A stretch of DNA of 64,000 bases from JAMZMI01 sp963848175 (GTDB taxonomy: Bacteria; Bacteroidota; Bacteroidia; Cytophagales; Cyclobacteriaceae). The DNA lies in contig CAWKCO010000003.1 of assembly GCA_963848175.1 (NCBI GenBank), positions 310,001 through 374,000 on the forward strand, written 5' to 3'. The notes beneath the pieces were generated by a model. That model ran no database searches, was not told the origin of the DNA, and was given only the letters and a program-made list of their open reading frames with translations. Position numbers and translations under genes: made by a program. Shown one piece after another: positions 38,217 to 47,352 of the stretch. Within the stretch, counting starts at the first letter, position 1, and the number at the start of each line of letters is the position of its first letter.

Positions 38217-38800
38217 GGTTGCTGGTTGATTCTTTGGATCAGATTGGCTTTTACGCTTGGCCATTCATCTTTCAAGATGCTGTAATAGACAGTGTCTCTT
38301 CTGCGATTTTGTTGTACGATGCGATTGCTTCTAAGCACACCATCTTGTTTGGCTCCAAGCTTTTCTATGGCTCGGCGTGAGCGGGCGTTGAGTACGTCTG
38401 TTTTAAATTCTACCCGTTCATACCTCAGGGTTTCAAAGGCATAAGTCAAAAGCAAAAGTTTAGCATTGGGGTTCACCTCTGTGCCATGATAGGGAGCGCC
38501 GTACCATGTACCGCCTATCTCTAAACCAAGATTTACCTCATCCACGTTGAGGTAGCAGCTGAGCCCGATGGGGGCATTGGTTTTTTTTAGAATTACTAAA
38601 AAAGGATACCAAGAACCACTTTTTGCAGCTTCCACTTTTTGCTCCATCCAATTGGCAAAGGCTGTATCAGCACTCATATCTATTGGGAAATAAGTCCACA
38701 TGTCTGGCACTTTGTTGTAAGCAGTGAGCAGTTTCCAGTCGCCCGCTTGTAGTGGGCGCAGAATCAGCGTGTCGTTTTCCAGAGTAGTGATGGGAAGCAT
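38213..38800 (-). CDS. GNAT N-acetyltransferase (RimJ-like)
   Basis: 195 aa from ATG 38800, which avoids overlap with purM; the longer start would overlap it. N-terminus LILRPLQAGDWKLLTAYNK, acetyl-CoA-binding strand-turn LEIGGTWYGAPYHGTEVNP, and the closing pattern RAIEKLGAKQDGVLRSNRIV. RimJ-like members acetylate N-termini of ribosomal or other proteins; the substrate is unknown. Confidence 0.88.
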   Translation of the reverse strand: MLPITTLENDTLILRPLQAGDWKLLTAYNKVPDMWTYFPIDMSADTAFANWMEQKVEAAKSGSWYPFLVILKKTNAPIGLSCYLNVDEVNLGLEIGGTWYGAPYHGTEVNPNAKLLLLTYAFETLRYERVEFKTDVLNARSRRAIEKLGAKQDGVLRSNRIVQQNRRRDTVYYSILKDEWPSVKANLIQRINQQP

Positions 38801-38813
38801 GCGGGAAACTGTA

Positions 38814-39980
38814 TTAATGGTAGGTGTATGTGCCCGTTTTAGTGACAATTTCCACTTCTTTTTTATCAGCAGCTTCTACACGCCCTACGATCTGCGCTTC
38901 TATTCCGAAAGATTTAGATATGTCAATGACCGTTTGTGCATATGCTTCAGGAAGATAAACCTCGTATCTGTGTCCCATATTGAAAACCTGATACATTTCT
39001 TTCCAGTCCGTTCCGCTTTGCTCGTGGATGAGTTTGAATAGTGGAGGCACTTCCAAGAGATTGTCTTTGATGATTTTGAGGTCATTGATGAAATGCAACA
39101 CTTTGGTTTGCGCACCACCGCTGCAATGCACCATTCCGTGGATTTGTCCGGCCAGTTCGCTCAATAGCTTTTTTACCACTGGGGCATACGTACGAGTGGG
39201 TGAAAGTACCAACTTGCCAGCGTCTAGTGGGCTGCCTTCCACAGCATCGGTAAGTTTTTTGCTGCCAGAAAAAATCAAGTCACGATTGACGCTCGGATCA
39301 TAAGCCTCCGGGTATTTGTCTCTATAAATTTTATCAAAAACATCGTGACGCGCAGAGGTAAGGCCATTGCTGCCCATGCCGCCATTGTATTGCGACTCGT
39401 AAGTGGCTTGGCCGTAGGATGACAAACCTACGATCACATCTCTGGGCTTGATGCCGTCATTGCTGATCACTTCGGAGCGTTTCATTCGAGCGGTTACCGT
39501 GCTATCCACGATGATCGTGCGCACCAAATCCCCAACGTCAGCCGTTTCTCCACCTGTGGAGATGATGTCTATTCCCTGATCGCGAAGCATTTGAAGAACT
39601 TCCTCCGTACCATTGATAATTGCCGCGATCACCTCACCTGGTATCAGGTTTTTGTTTCTGCCGATGGTGGAGGAGAGGAGGATGTTTTCCGTACAGCCGA
39701 TGCACAGCAAATCGTCCGTATTCATGATGACGGCATCTTGAGCGATACCACGCCAAACAGAAATGTCGCCAGTTTCTTTCCAATACATGTAGGCAAGCGA
39801 AGATTTGGTGCCAGCACCATCGGCATGCATGATGTTGCAATACGCTTCATCCCTAGTGAGGAGGTCGGGTACTACTTTGCAAAAAGCCTGCGGAAAGAGG
39901 CCTTTGTCGATGTTTTTGATGGCTGCATGTACTTCATCTTTGGTAGCAGAGACTCCCCGCTGTGCATATCTATCGCTCAT
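38814..39980 (-). CDS. purM: Phosphoribosylformylglycinamidine cyclo-ligase PurM
   Basis: 388 aa. Converts formylglycinamidine ribonucleotide to 5-aminoimidazole ribonucleotide (AIR) in purine synthesis. Visible: MHADGAGTKSSLAYMY, IAQDAVIMNTDDLLCIG (metal/ATP loop), ISTGGETADVGDLVRTIIVDSTVTARM, VGLSSYGQATYE and YAPVVKKLLSELAGQIHGMVHCSGG. The longer form is usual for Bacteroidota. First gene of the purM-GNAT-membrane protein unit. Confidence 0.95.
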   Translation of the reverse strand: MSDRYAQRGVSATKDEVHAAIKNIDKGLFPQAFCKVVPDLLTRDEAYCNIMHADGAGTKSSLAYMYWKETGDISVWRGIAQDAVIMNTDDLLCIGCTENILLSSTIGRNKNLIPGEVIAAIINGTEEVLQMLRDQGIDIISTGGETADVGDLVRTIIVDSTVTARMKRSEVISNDGIKPRDVIVGLSSYGQATYESQYNGGMGSNGLTSARHDVFDKIYRDKYPEAYDPSVNRDLIFSGSKKLTDAVEGSPLDAGKLVLSPTRTYAPVVKKLLSELAGQIHGMVHCSGGAQTKVLHFINDLKIIKDNLLEVPPLFKLIHEQSGTDWKEMYQVFNMGHRYEVYLPEAYAQTVIDISKSFGIEAQIVGRVEAADKKEVEIVTKTGTYTYH

Positions 39981-40333
39981 AGCCGCAAATTTAAATAAGA
40001 TGGTTTTAAAAGCACTTTACTTTTTGGCGGACTTTGAAAGAAGGTGAGGGGATGTTGTTTATGGAATCGCTCTTGGTCTTTTTGAATGGACGTGTGATGA
40101 GCGTTTTTTTTAAAGTAGAAATAGGTTCGAGGTGATTTGTACCATTGACTTAATTATTTAAGGTCAAAGAAATTCACACCCATGTAGCAGTGAATGGTTT
40201 GGTTGTATTTTGAAATTCATTAGATTAGATTGACCAATTGGGAAATGACATGATCAAAGGTGATTGTGTTAGCATTTATAGCAACTGATTATTTCATCGT
40301 CAAAAGATGGATTTCTAAATTTAGAGGTAACTC
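39981..40333. other. Intergenic region with a diverged repeat
   Basis: No gene. 40168-40233 resembles 40833-40898. Each ends near TTAGATTAG after a TTTGGTT, and each precedes a short gene (40334 and 41022). Confidence 0.5.
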
Positions 40334-40558
40334 ATGAACATAAAAGCCATAGTAATTGCATCAGCCCTAACAGCTCTACTTGCGTATATCATACTAACTC
40401 CTCCTAGTTTTTTCAACTTCTTGCCTTTTGCAATTCATGAGAGCTTATTCCGAAACACCTCAATTCAAGAGCACCAGTTTATATTAGCATTCGATGTAAC
40501 ATGTTTGGTTATTTTCTACTTTTCCATTTCGAATTTTCTGAAACGGAGAATGAAATAA
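40334..40558 (+). CDS. Small two-helix membrane protein
   Basis: 74 aa. Two apolar helices (IVIASALTALLAYIIL and FILAFDVTCLVIFYFSI) with an exposed middle (AIHESLFRNTSIQEHQ) and a basic end (LKRRMK). No family recognised; could be a small regulatory or toxin-like peptide, but nothing proves either. Confidence 0.55.
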   Translation: MNIKAIVIASALTALLAYIILTPPSFFNFLPFAIHESLFRNTSIQEHQFILAFDVTCLVIFYFSISNFLKRRMK

Positions 40559-41021
40559 ACGGCATGTAAAATGGTGTAGGCACGATGAGGTCAGAAACAT
40601 TTTATTAAAAAAGGGGTGTGAAACCCGAGAACCTTCGTCATTTGAAGATGTAAAAAAGGTTCAAAGGCGAATTGATAAAACTGAGAAGGACATCTTGAAA
40701 GAAATCAAGAAAAAAATGAAATAGTGGCTGTCACCATTTAGCCAAATAGTCACTATGCCGCATAAAAAACACAATGAAATTGGTTTATTGAATCTTGATT
40801 GATTTCTTGGACTTCATTCTTTGCGTTTCATAGAAATTAACACCCATGTATGTGGCAGGGAATGGTTTGGTTCCAGTCAAAATTCCTTAGATTAGTCGAC
40901 TATTTTGATGTTAGAGTGCACTATCAAAATACAAAGCTCTCAGACTAGGGGATTCTACTACCATGGTCATTCCTCCAGAAGGAGGCGAACAATTGATTGA
41001 TGAATTTCTAAATTATTGATT
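40559..41021. other. Decayed region with gene remnants
   Basis: Two codon-like remnants are visible without starts: codons ending at 40724 read a Lys/Glu-rich helix (FEDVKKVQRRIDKTEKDI), and codons ending at 41019 read a C-terminal tail (STTMVIPPEGGEQLIDEF). Neither has an upstream start. Looks like erosion of an accessory stretch. A diverged promoter repeat lies at 40833-40898. Confidence 0.5.
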
Positions 41022-41486
41022 ATGAAAGCAAAGGAGATAGAACCAAAAGAAATTTGGAATGAAGGCAAGAGAAATCAGCTAAAGGATTTTATTTCTGAGC
41101 AGTCTAAAAAGCAATCTAAAGACAGGCTTCTAAGAAATAAATTGTTATCAATTCAATATCAAATTGAAGACTATGCCAATAGCAGGGAATCACAACCTGA
41201 GTTAAGGATTCTTGATTTTGTAAAAATGTATTTGGAAGCTCTTAATATTTCCAAACGAAGTTTAGCTCAATACTTTGAAATGCAAGATGGAAACCTCCAT
41301 AAATATTTGTCAGGTGAACGGAAACTAAATGCTGAAATAGCAATGAAACTGAGTTCATTTTCACATACAAGGCCAGAACAATGGTTTGCTATTCAAGTGA
41401 AAAATGAATTGACTTCATTAAGAAAGGATAAAAAAACCGTTGAAAAATTTAAAAAATACGGCTATGAAAACCTGGTTAATGCCTGA
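41022..41486 (+). CDS. HigA-like XRE family regulator
   Basis: 154 aa. The C-terminal half carries an XRE/HigA-type helix-turn-helix: YLEALNISKRSLAQYFEMQD, NLHKYLSGERKLNAEIAMKLSSF, then TRPEQWFAIQVKNEL, as in the HigA antitoxins. The N-terminal 60 residues are a charged helical region. No partner toxin gene is seen directly beside it. ATG 41022 preferred. Confidence 0.8.
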   Translation: MKAKEIEPKEIWNEGKRNQLKDFISEQSKKQSKDRLLRNKLLSIQYQIEDYANSRESQPELRILDFVKMYLEALNISKRSLAQYFEMQDGNLHKYLSGERKLNAEIAMKLSSFSHTRPEQWFAIQVKNELTSLRKDKKTVEKFKKYGYENLVNA

Positions 41487-41558
41487 TGACTTCTTCTGCT
41501 ATACCTGATCGTAGTGCCAATTCTGCGAGTTGAGAGTTGTGTCTAAAAATCTTAAACA

Positions 41559-42860
41559 TTAAAACCCCTCCAACTCGCCCAAAATATCAGAAAAGCTGAG
41601 GCGAGATTTGACTTCCAAATGGTTGCAATCAGCAATTAATTTTTCCCATTGGTTTACGAGGGGAATACCCATTTCGCCGGCACTAGAAAGGCTCAATAAA
41701 TCTTCCAGCAAACACCCAAAGGCTCGCACTTCTACACGCTCAATATTCCAAGCGAGCTCTGAGTTGACATCATAGAAAGAAGCTGCACCGAAATCGCCCA
41801 AAAGGCATTCTGCCTTTTCATTTATCAATATATTGTGTGCATAGAGATCGCCATGATTGATGCCTCGGCTATGCAGCTGCGCACACACGGAAGCGATCCT
41901 TTTTGCGATCTTCAGCAATTCATCCCCATTAAAAACGCGTTTTTCATCAAACACATCTCGGGTGCAAGAGTCCAAACTTGGTGGATTTCCTAGGTTGATA
42001 AAAGTGGGAGATATGAGTTTCATGATCAAACCACTTTTGCTTTCTGGATGGTCTTTGATTTTTCCCAGAACTGGTATTAAACTGAGATGCCCACCCGCCG
42101 CGATAGATACTTCCATTTCATCCTCTGGTAGTCCATCAGTCGTGACATCTCCTTTAAAAACTTTTATGGCGACCTCCTCTTTTTTAGCCTGCCATTTTGC
42201 TTTCGAAATCCTTCCAGAGGCTCCTTCTCCCAATTGTTCTTCAATAGTGAAGTCTTTCCAAGGGAATGATTCAACTTGGGTATGGATTTGAATTCGATTA
42301 GTAGCAGGATTTCCCCCAAAAGCTACCCAAGACAAACGAGGCAGTTCAAATAGCCATTTTGGAATGGATTTCAATTTGTTGGCAGAAATGCGTAATAGCT
42401 CCAGATTTGAGCAGTTGGCCATCTCTGCCGGCAATTCTTCAATTTGGTTGCCAGCCAATGCACACTTTTGTAGCAGTCGGCAAGTACCAATACTTTTTGG
42501 TAATTTTTGAATCCTATTATTGGTGAGAATTAACCATCGCAACATCGGGGGAAATGCACCTTCTGGTACTGTGTGGATTTGATTGGATTTGAAACCAATC
42601 ATACTCAAGGCAGGGAATGAAGCAAGTATAGAAGGGAATATTGTGAAGTGATTGTTTTCAAAAAAGATAATTCTTAATCGGTTTAGTTTTACAATACTAT
42701 CGGGTAGCTCAGTCAGGTCATTGTCTGATAAATCCAAAATCTCTAAACTGTCGGCTAGCGATAATATTTCTTCTGGAAACTCCTTAAGGCCACAGGCCAA
42801 TTTTAATCTTTTTGTGCCAAGAAGTTTACCTGATTTTAATTCGTCTAAAGAATGTGTCAT
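41559..42860 (-). CDS. Leucine-rich repeat-protein kinase fusion
   Basis: 433 aa. Residues 1-195 are LRRs (LEILDLSDNDLTELPDSI, LRWLILTNNRIQKLPKSI, LLQKCALAGNQIEELPAEM, LELLRISANKLKSIPKWL). A kinase follows: LGEGASGRISKA glycine loop, EVAIKVFKG (Lys), catalytic HGDLYAHNILI (H-G-D in place of HRD), and LGDFGAA. It has no membrane segment or signal peptide. A eukaryotic-like Ser/Thr kinase tied to an LRR sensor; the substrate is unknown. Such fusions exist in a few bacterial groups. Confidence 0.85.
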   Translation of the reverse strand: MTHSLDELKSGKLLGTKRLKLACGLKEFPEEILSLADSLEILDLSDNDLTELPDSIVKLNRLRIIFFENNHFTIFPSILASFPALSMIGFKSNQIHTVPEGAFPPMLRWLILTNNRIQKLPKSIGTCRLLQKCALAGNQIEELPAEMANCSNLELLRISANKLKSIPKWLFELPRLSWVAFGGNPATNRIQIHTQVESFPWKDFTIEEQLGEGASGRISKAKWQAKKEEVAIKVFKGDVTTDGLPEDEMEVSIAAGGHLSLIPVLGKIKDHPESKSGLIMKLISPTFINLGNPPSLDSCTRDVFDEKRVFNGDELLKIAKRIASVCAQLHSRGINHGDLYAHNILINEKAECLLGDFGAASFYDVNSELAWNIERVEVRAFGCLLEDLLSLSSAGEMGIPLVNQWEKLIADCNHLEVKSRLSFSDILGELEGF

Positions 42861-43078
42861 ATAGGAAATAGGAGTGCTGAGCTATTAGCTGAAATCGTTT
42901 CTATTACATAGAGGCTATGAGCCTTTTACACGAGAAATTTTTATAACTATCTGATAATAACCAGCAAACAGCCAATGTTTGTGTAATTATCAAATGGACT
43001 TTATATAATAGTCAAATCCCCGAGCGGGTATTTGAACTACGCTGGATCAAAGCTAAACATGATATTTATAACCAAACA

Positions 43079-45055
43079 CTACTCATCAAAAAACCGATCA
43101 TACTCATCTAGTTCCTCGGTTGGAGGTCGGCTGTCATCAGTTTGTGCGGGATTGTATCGCAACACTTTAAACTCCGTTCGGCGATTGCGCTGATGCTCTT
43201 CTTCGGTTTTTGCGTTTTTGATTACCAGAGCCGTTTCTCCATAACCTTTCGCCACCAGTCGCTCAGGCTTCACCCCATTTTTGATCATATACTGCACGGC
43301 AGATTTCGCACGTCGGTTAGACAAGTCCATGTTGTAGTCGTCATCTGCTCTGGCATCTGTATGTGAGCCAAGTTCTATATAGATATCAGGGTTGTCATTC
43401 ATTAGACGCACGAGGCTATCAAGTACCACTGCCGCATCGGGACGAATCTCTGCTTTGTCCAAATCATAAAAAATGTCGTTGAGTACGATCGCTTTTTCTA
43501 GCACAATGCGCTCCATCATGATGCTCGTTTCGAAATTTACATTGGTAATGAAATCTTTGAGATCAGCTTTGTCTACAGATTTTCCGATAGTAGAAAAAGG
43601 TTTTCTGGTGGCGAAATAGTCACTTTTTTCGCTTAGCAGGCTGTAGTTTTCTTCGGTGTAAACACGGAATTTGAATTTGGCATCAGCACCCGTAAACGAC
43701 TCGGCGATTACTTCGCCATCTGTGGTGAGCAAAGAGACCTTGGTGTTGGGCAGGGTGATTTGCTTGCCTCCATCGTCGGTAGTCATGGTAATGCCCTCTA
43801 GGAAATAATTGACGATTTTAAGATCAGGGTCGTCATTCACGAAAGTATAGATGTCGTCATCGCCACTTCCGCCAGGTCTATTAGAAGAGAAAAATCCGCG
43901 AGTGAGATCATATTCATACAGGCTAAAATCATCAGAAGGTGAGTTCATTGGTTCTCCAAGATTTTCCACCACAATTCTGCCACGCTCACGTGATGCCACA
44001 AAGAGATCGAGATTTCCAAAGCCACCATGCCCATCTGACGAGAAGTATAGCCTTCCATCTTCAGAAACAAAAGGAAACATTTCATCCCCCGCGGTATTGA
44101 TTTCTGGACCCAGATTTTTTACATCTACCCAGCGTCCTCTTCGGTTTAGTTGCGCTGAGTAAAGATCTGCGCCACCATACCCACCTTCTCGTGTTGAAGC
44201 AAAGTAGAGCGTGTTGCCATCTGGGTCAAGGGCAGGCGTACTGTCCCAAGCATCTGGGTCATTGCAAGCTGCAGGTCGCGGGTCTAGCCATTGGCCATTT
44301 CTAAATCTGGTAAAGTACAAGTTCACCTCAGCATTGCCAGTCGCCTTTCCGTTATTGCCTTTTGCAAAGACGATATAGCTGCCATCGGGTCCAATAGCAA
44401 TCGAGCCTTCATTGGTGTCCGTGTGGTTGATGGCACCATCTAGCGCTTCGAGTGTGCGCAAGTCCACGTTGGCACCTTTTGTTTTTACTTTATAAATATC
44501 TGTGAAAGGCGTGCCAGTGGCATTATAAATCTTGGTTACGGTTCGGTTGCTTGTAAAAAAAAGTTGATTGTCTTTAATGACTGGCGCATACTCCGTGAAT
44601 GGGGTGTTCAACTCATCGAGGTTTTTGACGCGGTAGTAGTTGGATGTATTTCTTATTTCTTCTAGTCTATCAAAATGGGCAAGTTCTTTTTGCGCCAATT
44701 CTTTAAATCTTTTATCCGTATTTGGCTTTACCACATAGTCCGAGAGGGTTTGTTTTGCGGCATCATATTGCTCGTTGGCTTTGAGTGCGCGAGCAAAGTA
44801 ATAGGGCAGAGATTCGTTTTCAAATCCTGCTTTTTGAGCATTATTGTAATATGTAGCTGCTTCTTTGAGCCTATTAGAACGACGGTAAGCCTCCGCAATT
44901 TTAAAGCTTCGTTCCCCGTCTGTTTCCTTATACCCATTCTTATAGAGGGTGATCGCTCGATCAAAATGCCCCTTCTTATAGTTGGCTTCCGCCAATTTTT
45001 GAGAACAAGATGTGCCAATGAAAATTAAGAATAAGAGTATAAATAAATGCCTCAT
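43079..45055 (-). CDS. PorE-like OmpA/PD40 lipoprotein
   Basis: 658 aa, lipoprotein signal (FIGTSCSQ, Cys at 17). Order: TPR-like region about 25-110 (YKKGHFDRAITLYKNGY, LKEAATYYNNAQKAG); PD40/beta-propeller repeats about 150-410 (DGSYIVFAKGN, GNTLYFASTREGGYGGADLY, RLYFSSDGHGGFGNLDLF, RGFFSSNRPGGSGDDDIYTF); a carboxypeptidase regulatory-like segment about 425-490; and an OmpA peptidoglycan-binding domain (IYIELGSHTDARADDDYNMDLSNRRAKS). The same order is found in PorE, which anchors the type IX secretion ring to peptidoglycan. OmpA-PD40 paralogues are common in this phylum, so orthology is likely but not certain. Confidence 0.82.
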   Translation of the reverse strand: MRHLFILLFLIFIGTSCSQKLAEANYKKGHFDRAITLYKNGYKETDGERSFKIAEAYRRSNRLKEAATYYNNAQKAGFENESLPYYFARALKANEQYDAAKQTLSDYVVKPNTDKRFKELAQKELAHFDRLEEIRNTSNYYRVKNLDELNTPFTEYAPVIKDNQLFFTSNRTVTKIYNATGTPFTDIYKVKTKGANVDLRTLEALDGAINHTDTNEGSIAIGPDGSYIVFAKGNNGKATGNAEVNLYFTRFRNGQWLDPRPAACNDPDAWDSTPALDPDGNTLYFASTREGGYGGADLYSAQLNRRGRWVDVKNLGPEINTAGDEMFPFVSEDGRLYFSSDGHGGFGNLDLFVASRERGRIVVENLGEPMNSPSDDFSLYEYDLTRGFFSSNRPGGSGDDDIYTFVNDDPDLKIVNYFLEGITMTTDDGGKQITLPNTKVSLLTTDGEVIAESFTGADAKFKFRVYTEENYSLLSEKSDYFATRKPFSTIGKSVDKADLKDFITNVNFETSIMMERIVLEKAIVLNDIFYDLDKAEIRPDAAVVLDSLVRLMNDNPDIYIELGSHTDARADDDYNMDLSNRRAKSAVQYMIKNGVKPERLVAKGYGETALVIKNAKTEEEHQRNRRTEFKVLRYNPAQTDDSRPPTEELDEYDRFFDE

Positions 45056-45383
45056 AGTTGAACAACAAAATGCGTAATGCTATCAAAACGGAATTTAAGC
45101 CATTTTGGATATTTGACCAGCAAATCTATTCGAACGGAAGTTTTAGTATGTCATCTTATGGTTTGTTATCAACCTTCTTACTGAATTTTATTTTGTGGTT
45201 ATCTCAAAAGAATTTGACATTTCGAGGTTTTTATTTCGAAGGATCTTTTGATTATGATTTCGTGGTGAGGGTAATAAAACACTTGGTCGTTTATTTATTA
45301 AAGAATGAATATACAGTTGCACCGTAGATCAACGTTTGGGACTGGTGACTTATTCATTCACTATTAGGATTTAAAGGGAAGAA
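45056..45383. other. Divergent intergenic region between the PorE-like and T9SS-like genes
   Basis: An 89-codon TTG frame lies here, but it overlaps the promoter side of the PorE-like gene and shows no family match. A stretch near TTTGGGACTGG, some 50 nt before the T9SS start, may be a promoter element. Confidence 0.35.
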
Positions 45384-45866
45384 ATGAAAAAAATAGGTAT
45401 TATTCTCATGCTGTTGTTAGGCTCATAAGCCCAGACCCAGTCGGTGATTTTAGTAGGATCAGGTAAATCGTTTGACGAGCGTTTTTTGACGGTGGGAGCT
45501 AGGAAGTGGAATATTAATAGCAATTCAGGGTTTGATAAAGGAAAAGCTGGACAATTCCAGAAGCCATCCATAGCTCGATATGTTGGTGCTTCATTTGAAC
45601 AAGGTGAAGTAAAGCCTTTCAACGTTTTTGTAGATAATAAGCCAATCATGGCTTATCCAAACCCAAATGCAGGAAGGTTGACCATTGAAACGAGTGAGCC
45701 ACTAAAAGTATCGATTTACTCTGAAACTGGAGCGCTGATGAAAATAATTGGTGTTCATTCAGGAAAGTCTACGATTTCTTTAGAAACACTCCCTGATGGG
45801 ACATATATTTTGAAAGGAGAAGGTTTGAATAGCTCAATTTCTAAGAAGATTGTTTTGGCGAGATAG
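45384..45866 (+). pseudogene. Small T9SS C-terminal domain protein with an in-frame TAA in the signal peptide
   Basis: ATG 45384 starts MKKIGIILMLLLGS, then TAA (45426-45428) followed in the same frame by AQTQSVILVGSGKSFD. The remainder carries a T9SS type-A sorting domain (IMAYPNPNAGRLTIET, VSIYSETGALMKII, LPDGTYILKGEGLN). A TTA/CTA-to-TAA change in the signal peptide kills the product; reading through would give a 160-aa exported protein. A single nonsense substitution, or a sequence error, are both possible. Confidence 0.75.
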
Positions 45867-46196
45867 GAAAGTTTGAAGTTTTAATTTGATGGAGTGTCGA
45901 TAGAGAAAGGTCTCGTTGGGGATTTTTACCTTTTATAGTTATGTCCTTGTTGATGTTATCACCAACCTTCTGATCGCATATCCTTTTGCAGCCAGTTTTA
46001 AAAAGGGTCAAATAGAAAAGCAGGTAGAACTTCAAAGCGTTTCCCGAAAGGGCAAAAAAAATCCCGCTCGAAAGCGGGACTAAAATCTGCTATGAAAATA
46101 AATCTCTCGTCTATCTTCTTTGTAAAGATGAAACAGAAATTTGCTCTTGTGAATTATTTATCGGTGAATCGGGTGTTTTCTTCGTTTAATCTCTGA
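45867..46196. other. Intergenic region with a minus-strand terminator
   Basis: No gene. A TCCCGCT-CGAA-AGCGGGA hairpin (46062-46079) with an A run on the left ends the transcript of the SAM hydrolase/ABM genes. Nothing else recognised. Confidence 0.5.
46053..46080 (-). terminator. Terminator of the SAM hydrolase-ABM operon
   Basis: 7-bp arms TCCCGCT/AGCGGGA around CGAA, with a run of eight A on the left, which is a T-run on the minus strand. Confidence 0.88.
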
Positions 46197-46493
46197 TCAC
46201 AGCTCCTCTGCAATTTTTTCTAGACTAAAAGCCTCTGGTCTACCACCAAAAAGTGGGGTCATTTGAGACCAGATGCCCTTGAAAGTAGCTGAATTTCGAT
46301 ACCCTTCGAGGTGATCCACACTCTCCCAATGACTGATGGTGAAAAGTAAATTTGGGTCTTGATCCTCATGGTGAAGCGATACGTAAGAGCACCCGTCAAA
46401 GGCTCGTATCATTGGCTTGTAATTCTCAAACAGGGAAATGAATTCACTTCTCGTTTCCGTTTTCAATTTGAGTTTTACGACTCTTACGATCAT
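46197..46493 (-). CDS. ABM-domain (antibiotic biosynthesis monooxygenase) protein
   Basis: 98 aa. RVVKLKLKTETRSEFISLFENYKPMIRAFDGCSYVSLHHEDQDP is the ABM pattern, followed by FTISHWESVDHLEGYRNS. Dimeric ferredoxin-like fold used for small oxidations or as a structural unit; activity unknown. Overlaps the SAM hydrolase stop by 4 bp, so translationally coupled. Confidence 0.82.
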   Translation of the reverse strand: MIVRVVKLKLKTETRSEFISLFENYKPMIRAFDGCSYVSLHHEDQDPNLLFTISHWESVDHLEGYRNSATFKGIWSQMTPLFGGRPEAFSLEKIAEEL

Positions 46494-47272
46494 ATTTCAA
46501 AAGTTATGGTGATGGGGGTGTCAAGTTTAAGACCTAATAGTTGAGAGGCATTGCCTTTATTAAGGCCGATCTCTAGGAGTCCGTTTGAGTTGAAAAATAC
46601 GAAACATTCGCCAGAGTCCACATCCGAATAGGTGTTATTAATTTCGGTGAGCACCTCTCTGCCTACCGTGATGCCAAATGCAGCTTGTTTGTTGATAATC
46701 TGTATGACATCAAACTCTTCTTTTGAAATATTAGTGATCAGATTGCCATAGTGATCCACGCGAATCACATTTCCGGCGATCTCTCTTTTGGTTACCTTCA
46801 GTTTGCGTGCAAAAAGTTCTGTAAGCTCAGGTAGTGCCACACCCATATCATGAATATTTTTCCCACTTGCCAAACTGGTAGCTGCAGGAGCTAAGATGTC
46901 TTTGGTAGGAAAGGTTGAGTAGATTTGGCGAACAGCATTGAGATCAATAATGGCCACAGGGCGATCCTGACTGATCAGACTGAATAATCCTGAGTCAGGC
47001 CCCACAAAAAAGTGCTCCTCCAGTTTGAGAGCCAACATTTTACTTGGTTCTTTTTGTAATCGATCTATTGCACAGAGATGAACAGTCCCTTTTGGGAAAT
47101 CTCTAAAAACGCTATTGAGAATGTAGGCTGCTTGTCCAATATCCCCTAATTTTATCTTGTGGCTCAAGTCGATAATGGTGATGCCAGAATTTTGCCTGAT
47201 GATAGCAGCCTTTACAGCTGCTACATAGTGATCTTCAAGACCAAAATCCGACATAAATGTGATCACTGCCAT
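46490..47272 (-). CDS. SAM hydroxide adenosyltransferase (SAM hydrolase, DUF62 type)
   Basis: 260 aa. ITFMSDFGLEDHYVAAVKAAI, then IIDLSHKIKLGDIGQAAYIL, GTVHLCAIDR and FVGPDSGLFSLIS are the family pattern. The enzyme splits S-adenosylmethionine to adenosine and methionine; it may limit SAM-dependent methylation. Divergent from phoH, and followed by the ABM gene. Confidence 0.9.
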   Translation of the reverse strand: MAVITFMSDFGLEDHYVAAVKAAIIRQNSGITIIDLSHKIKLGDIGQAAYILNSVFRDFPKGTVHLCAIDRLQKEPSKMLALKLEEHFFVGPDSGLFSLISQDRPVAIIDLNAVRQIYSTFPTKDILAPAATSLASGKNIHDMGVALPELTELFARKLKVTKREIAGNVIRVDHYGNLITNISKEEFDVIQIINKQAAFGITVGREVLTEINNTYSDVDSGECFVFFNSNGLLEIGLNKGNASQLLGLKLDTPITITFEI

Positions 47273-47352
47273 AGGAGCGAAGGAAATATTCTTTTAATTT
47301 GGGCAAAAGTAACCATTGTTAGAGGCAACAAAAATCGTAAACGAACAATCAT

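Noticed and set aside
45058..45327. 89-codon frame between divergent genes
   Set aside because: Overlaps the promoter side of the PorE-like gene and lacks any motif.
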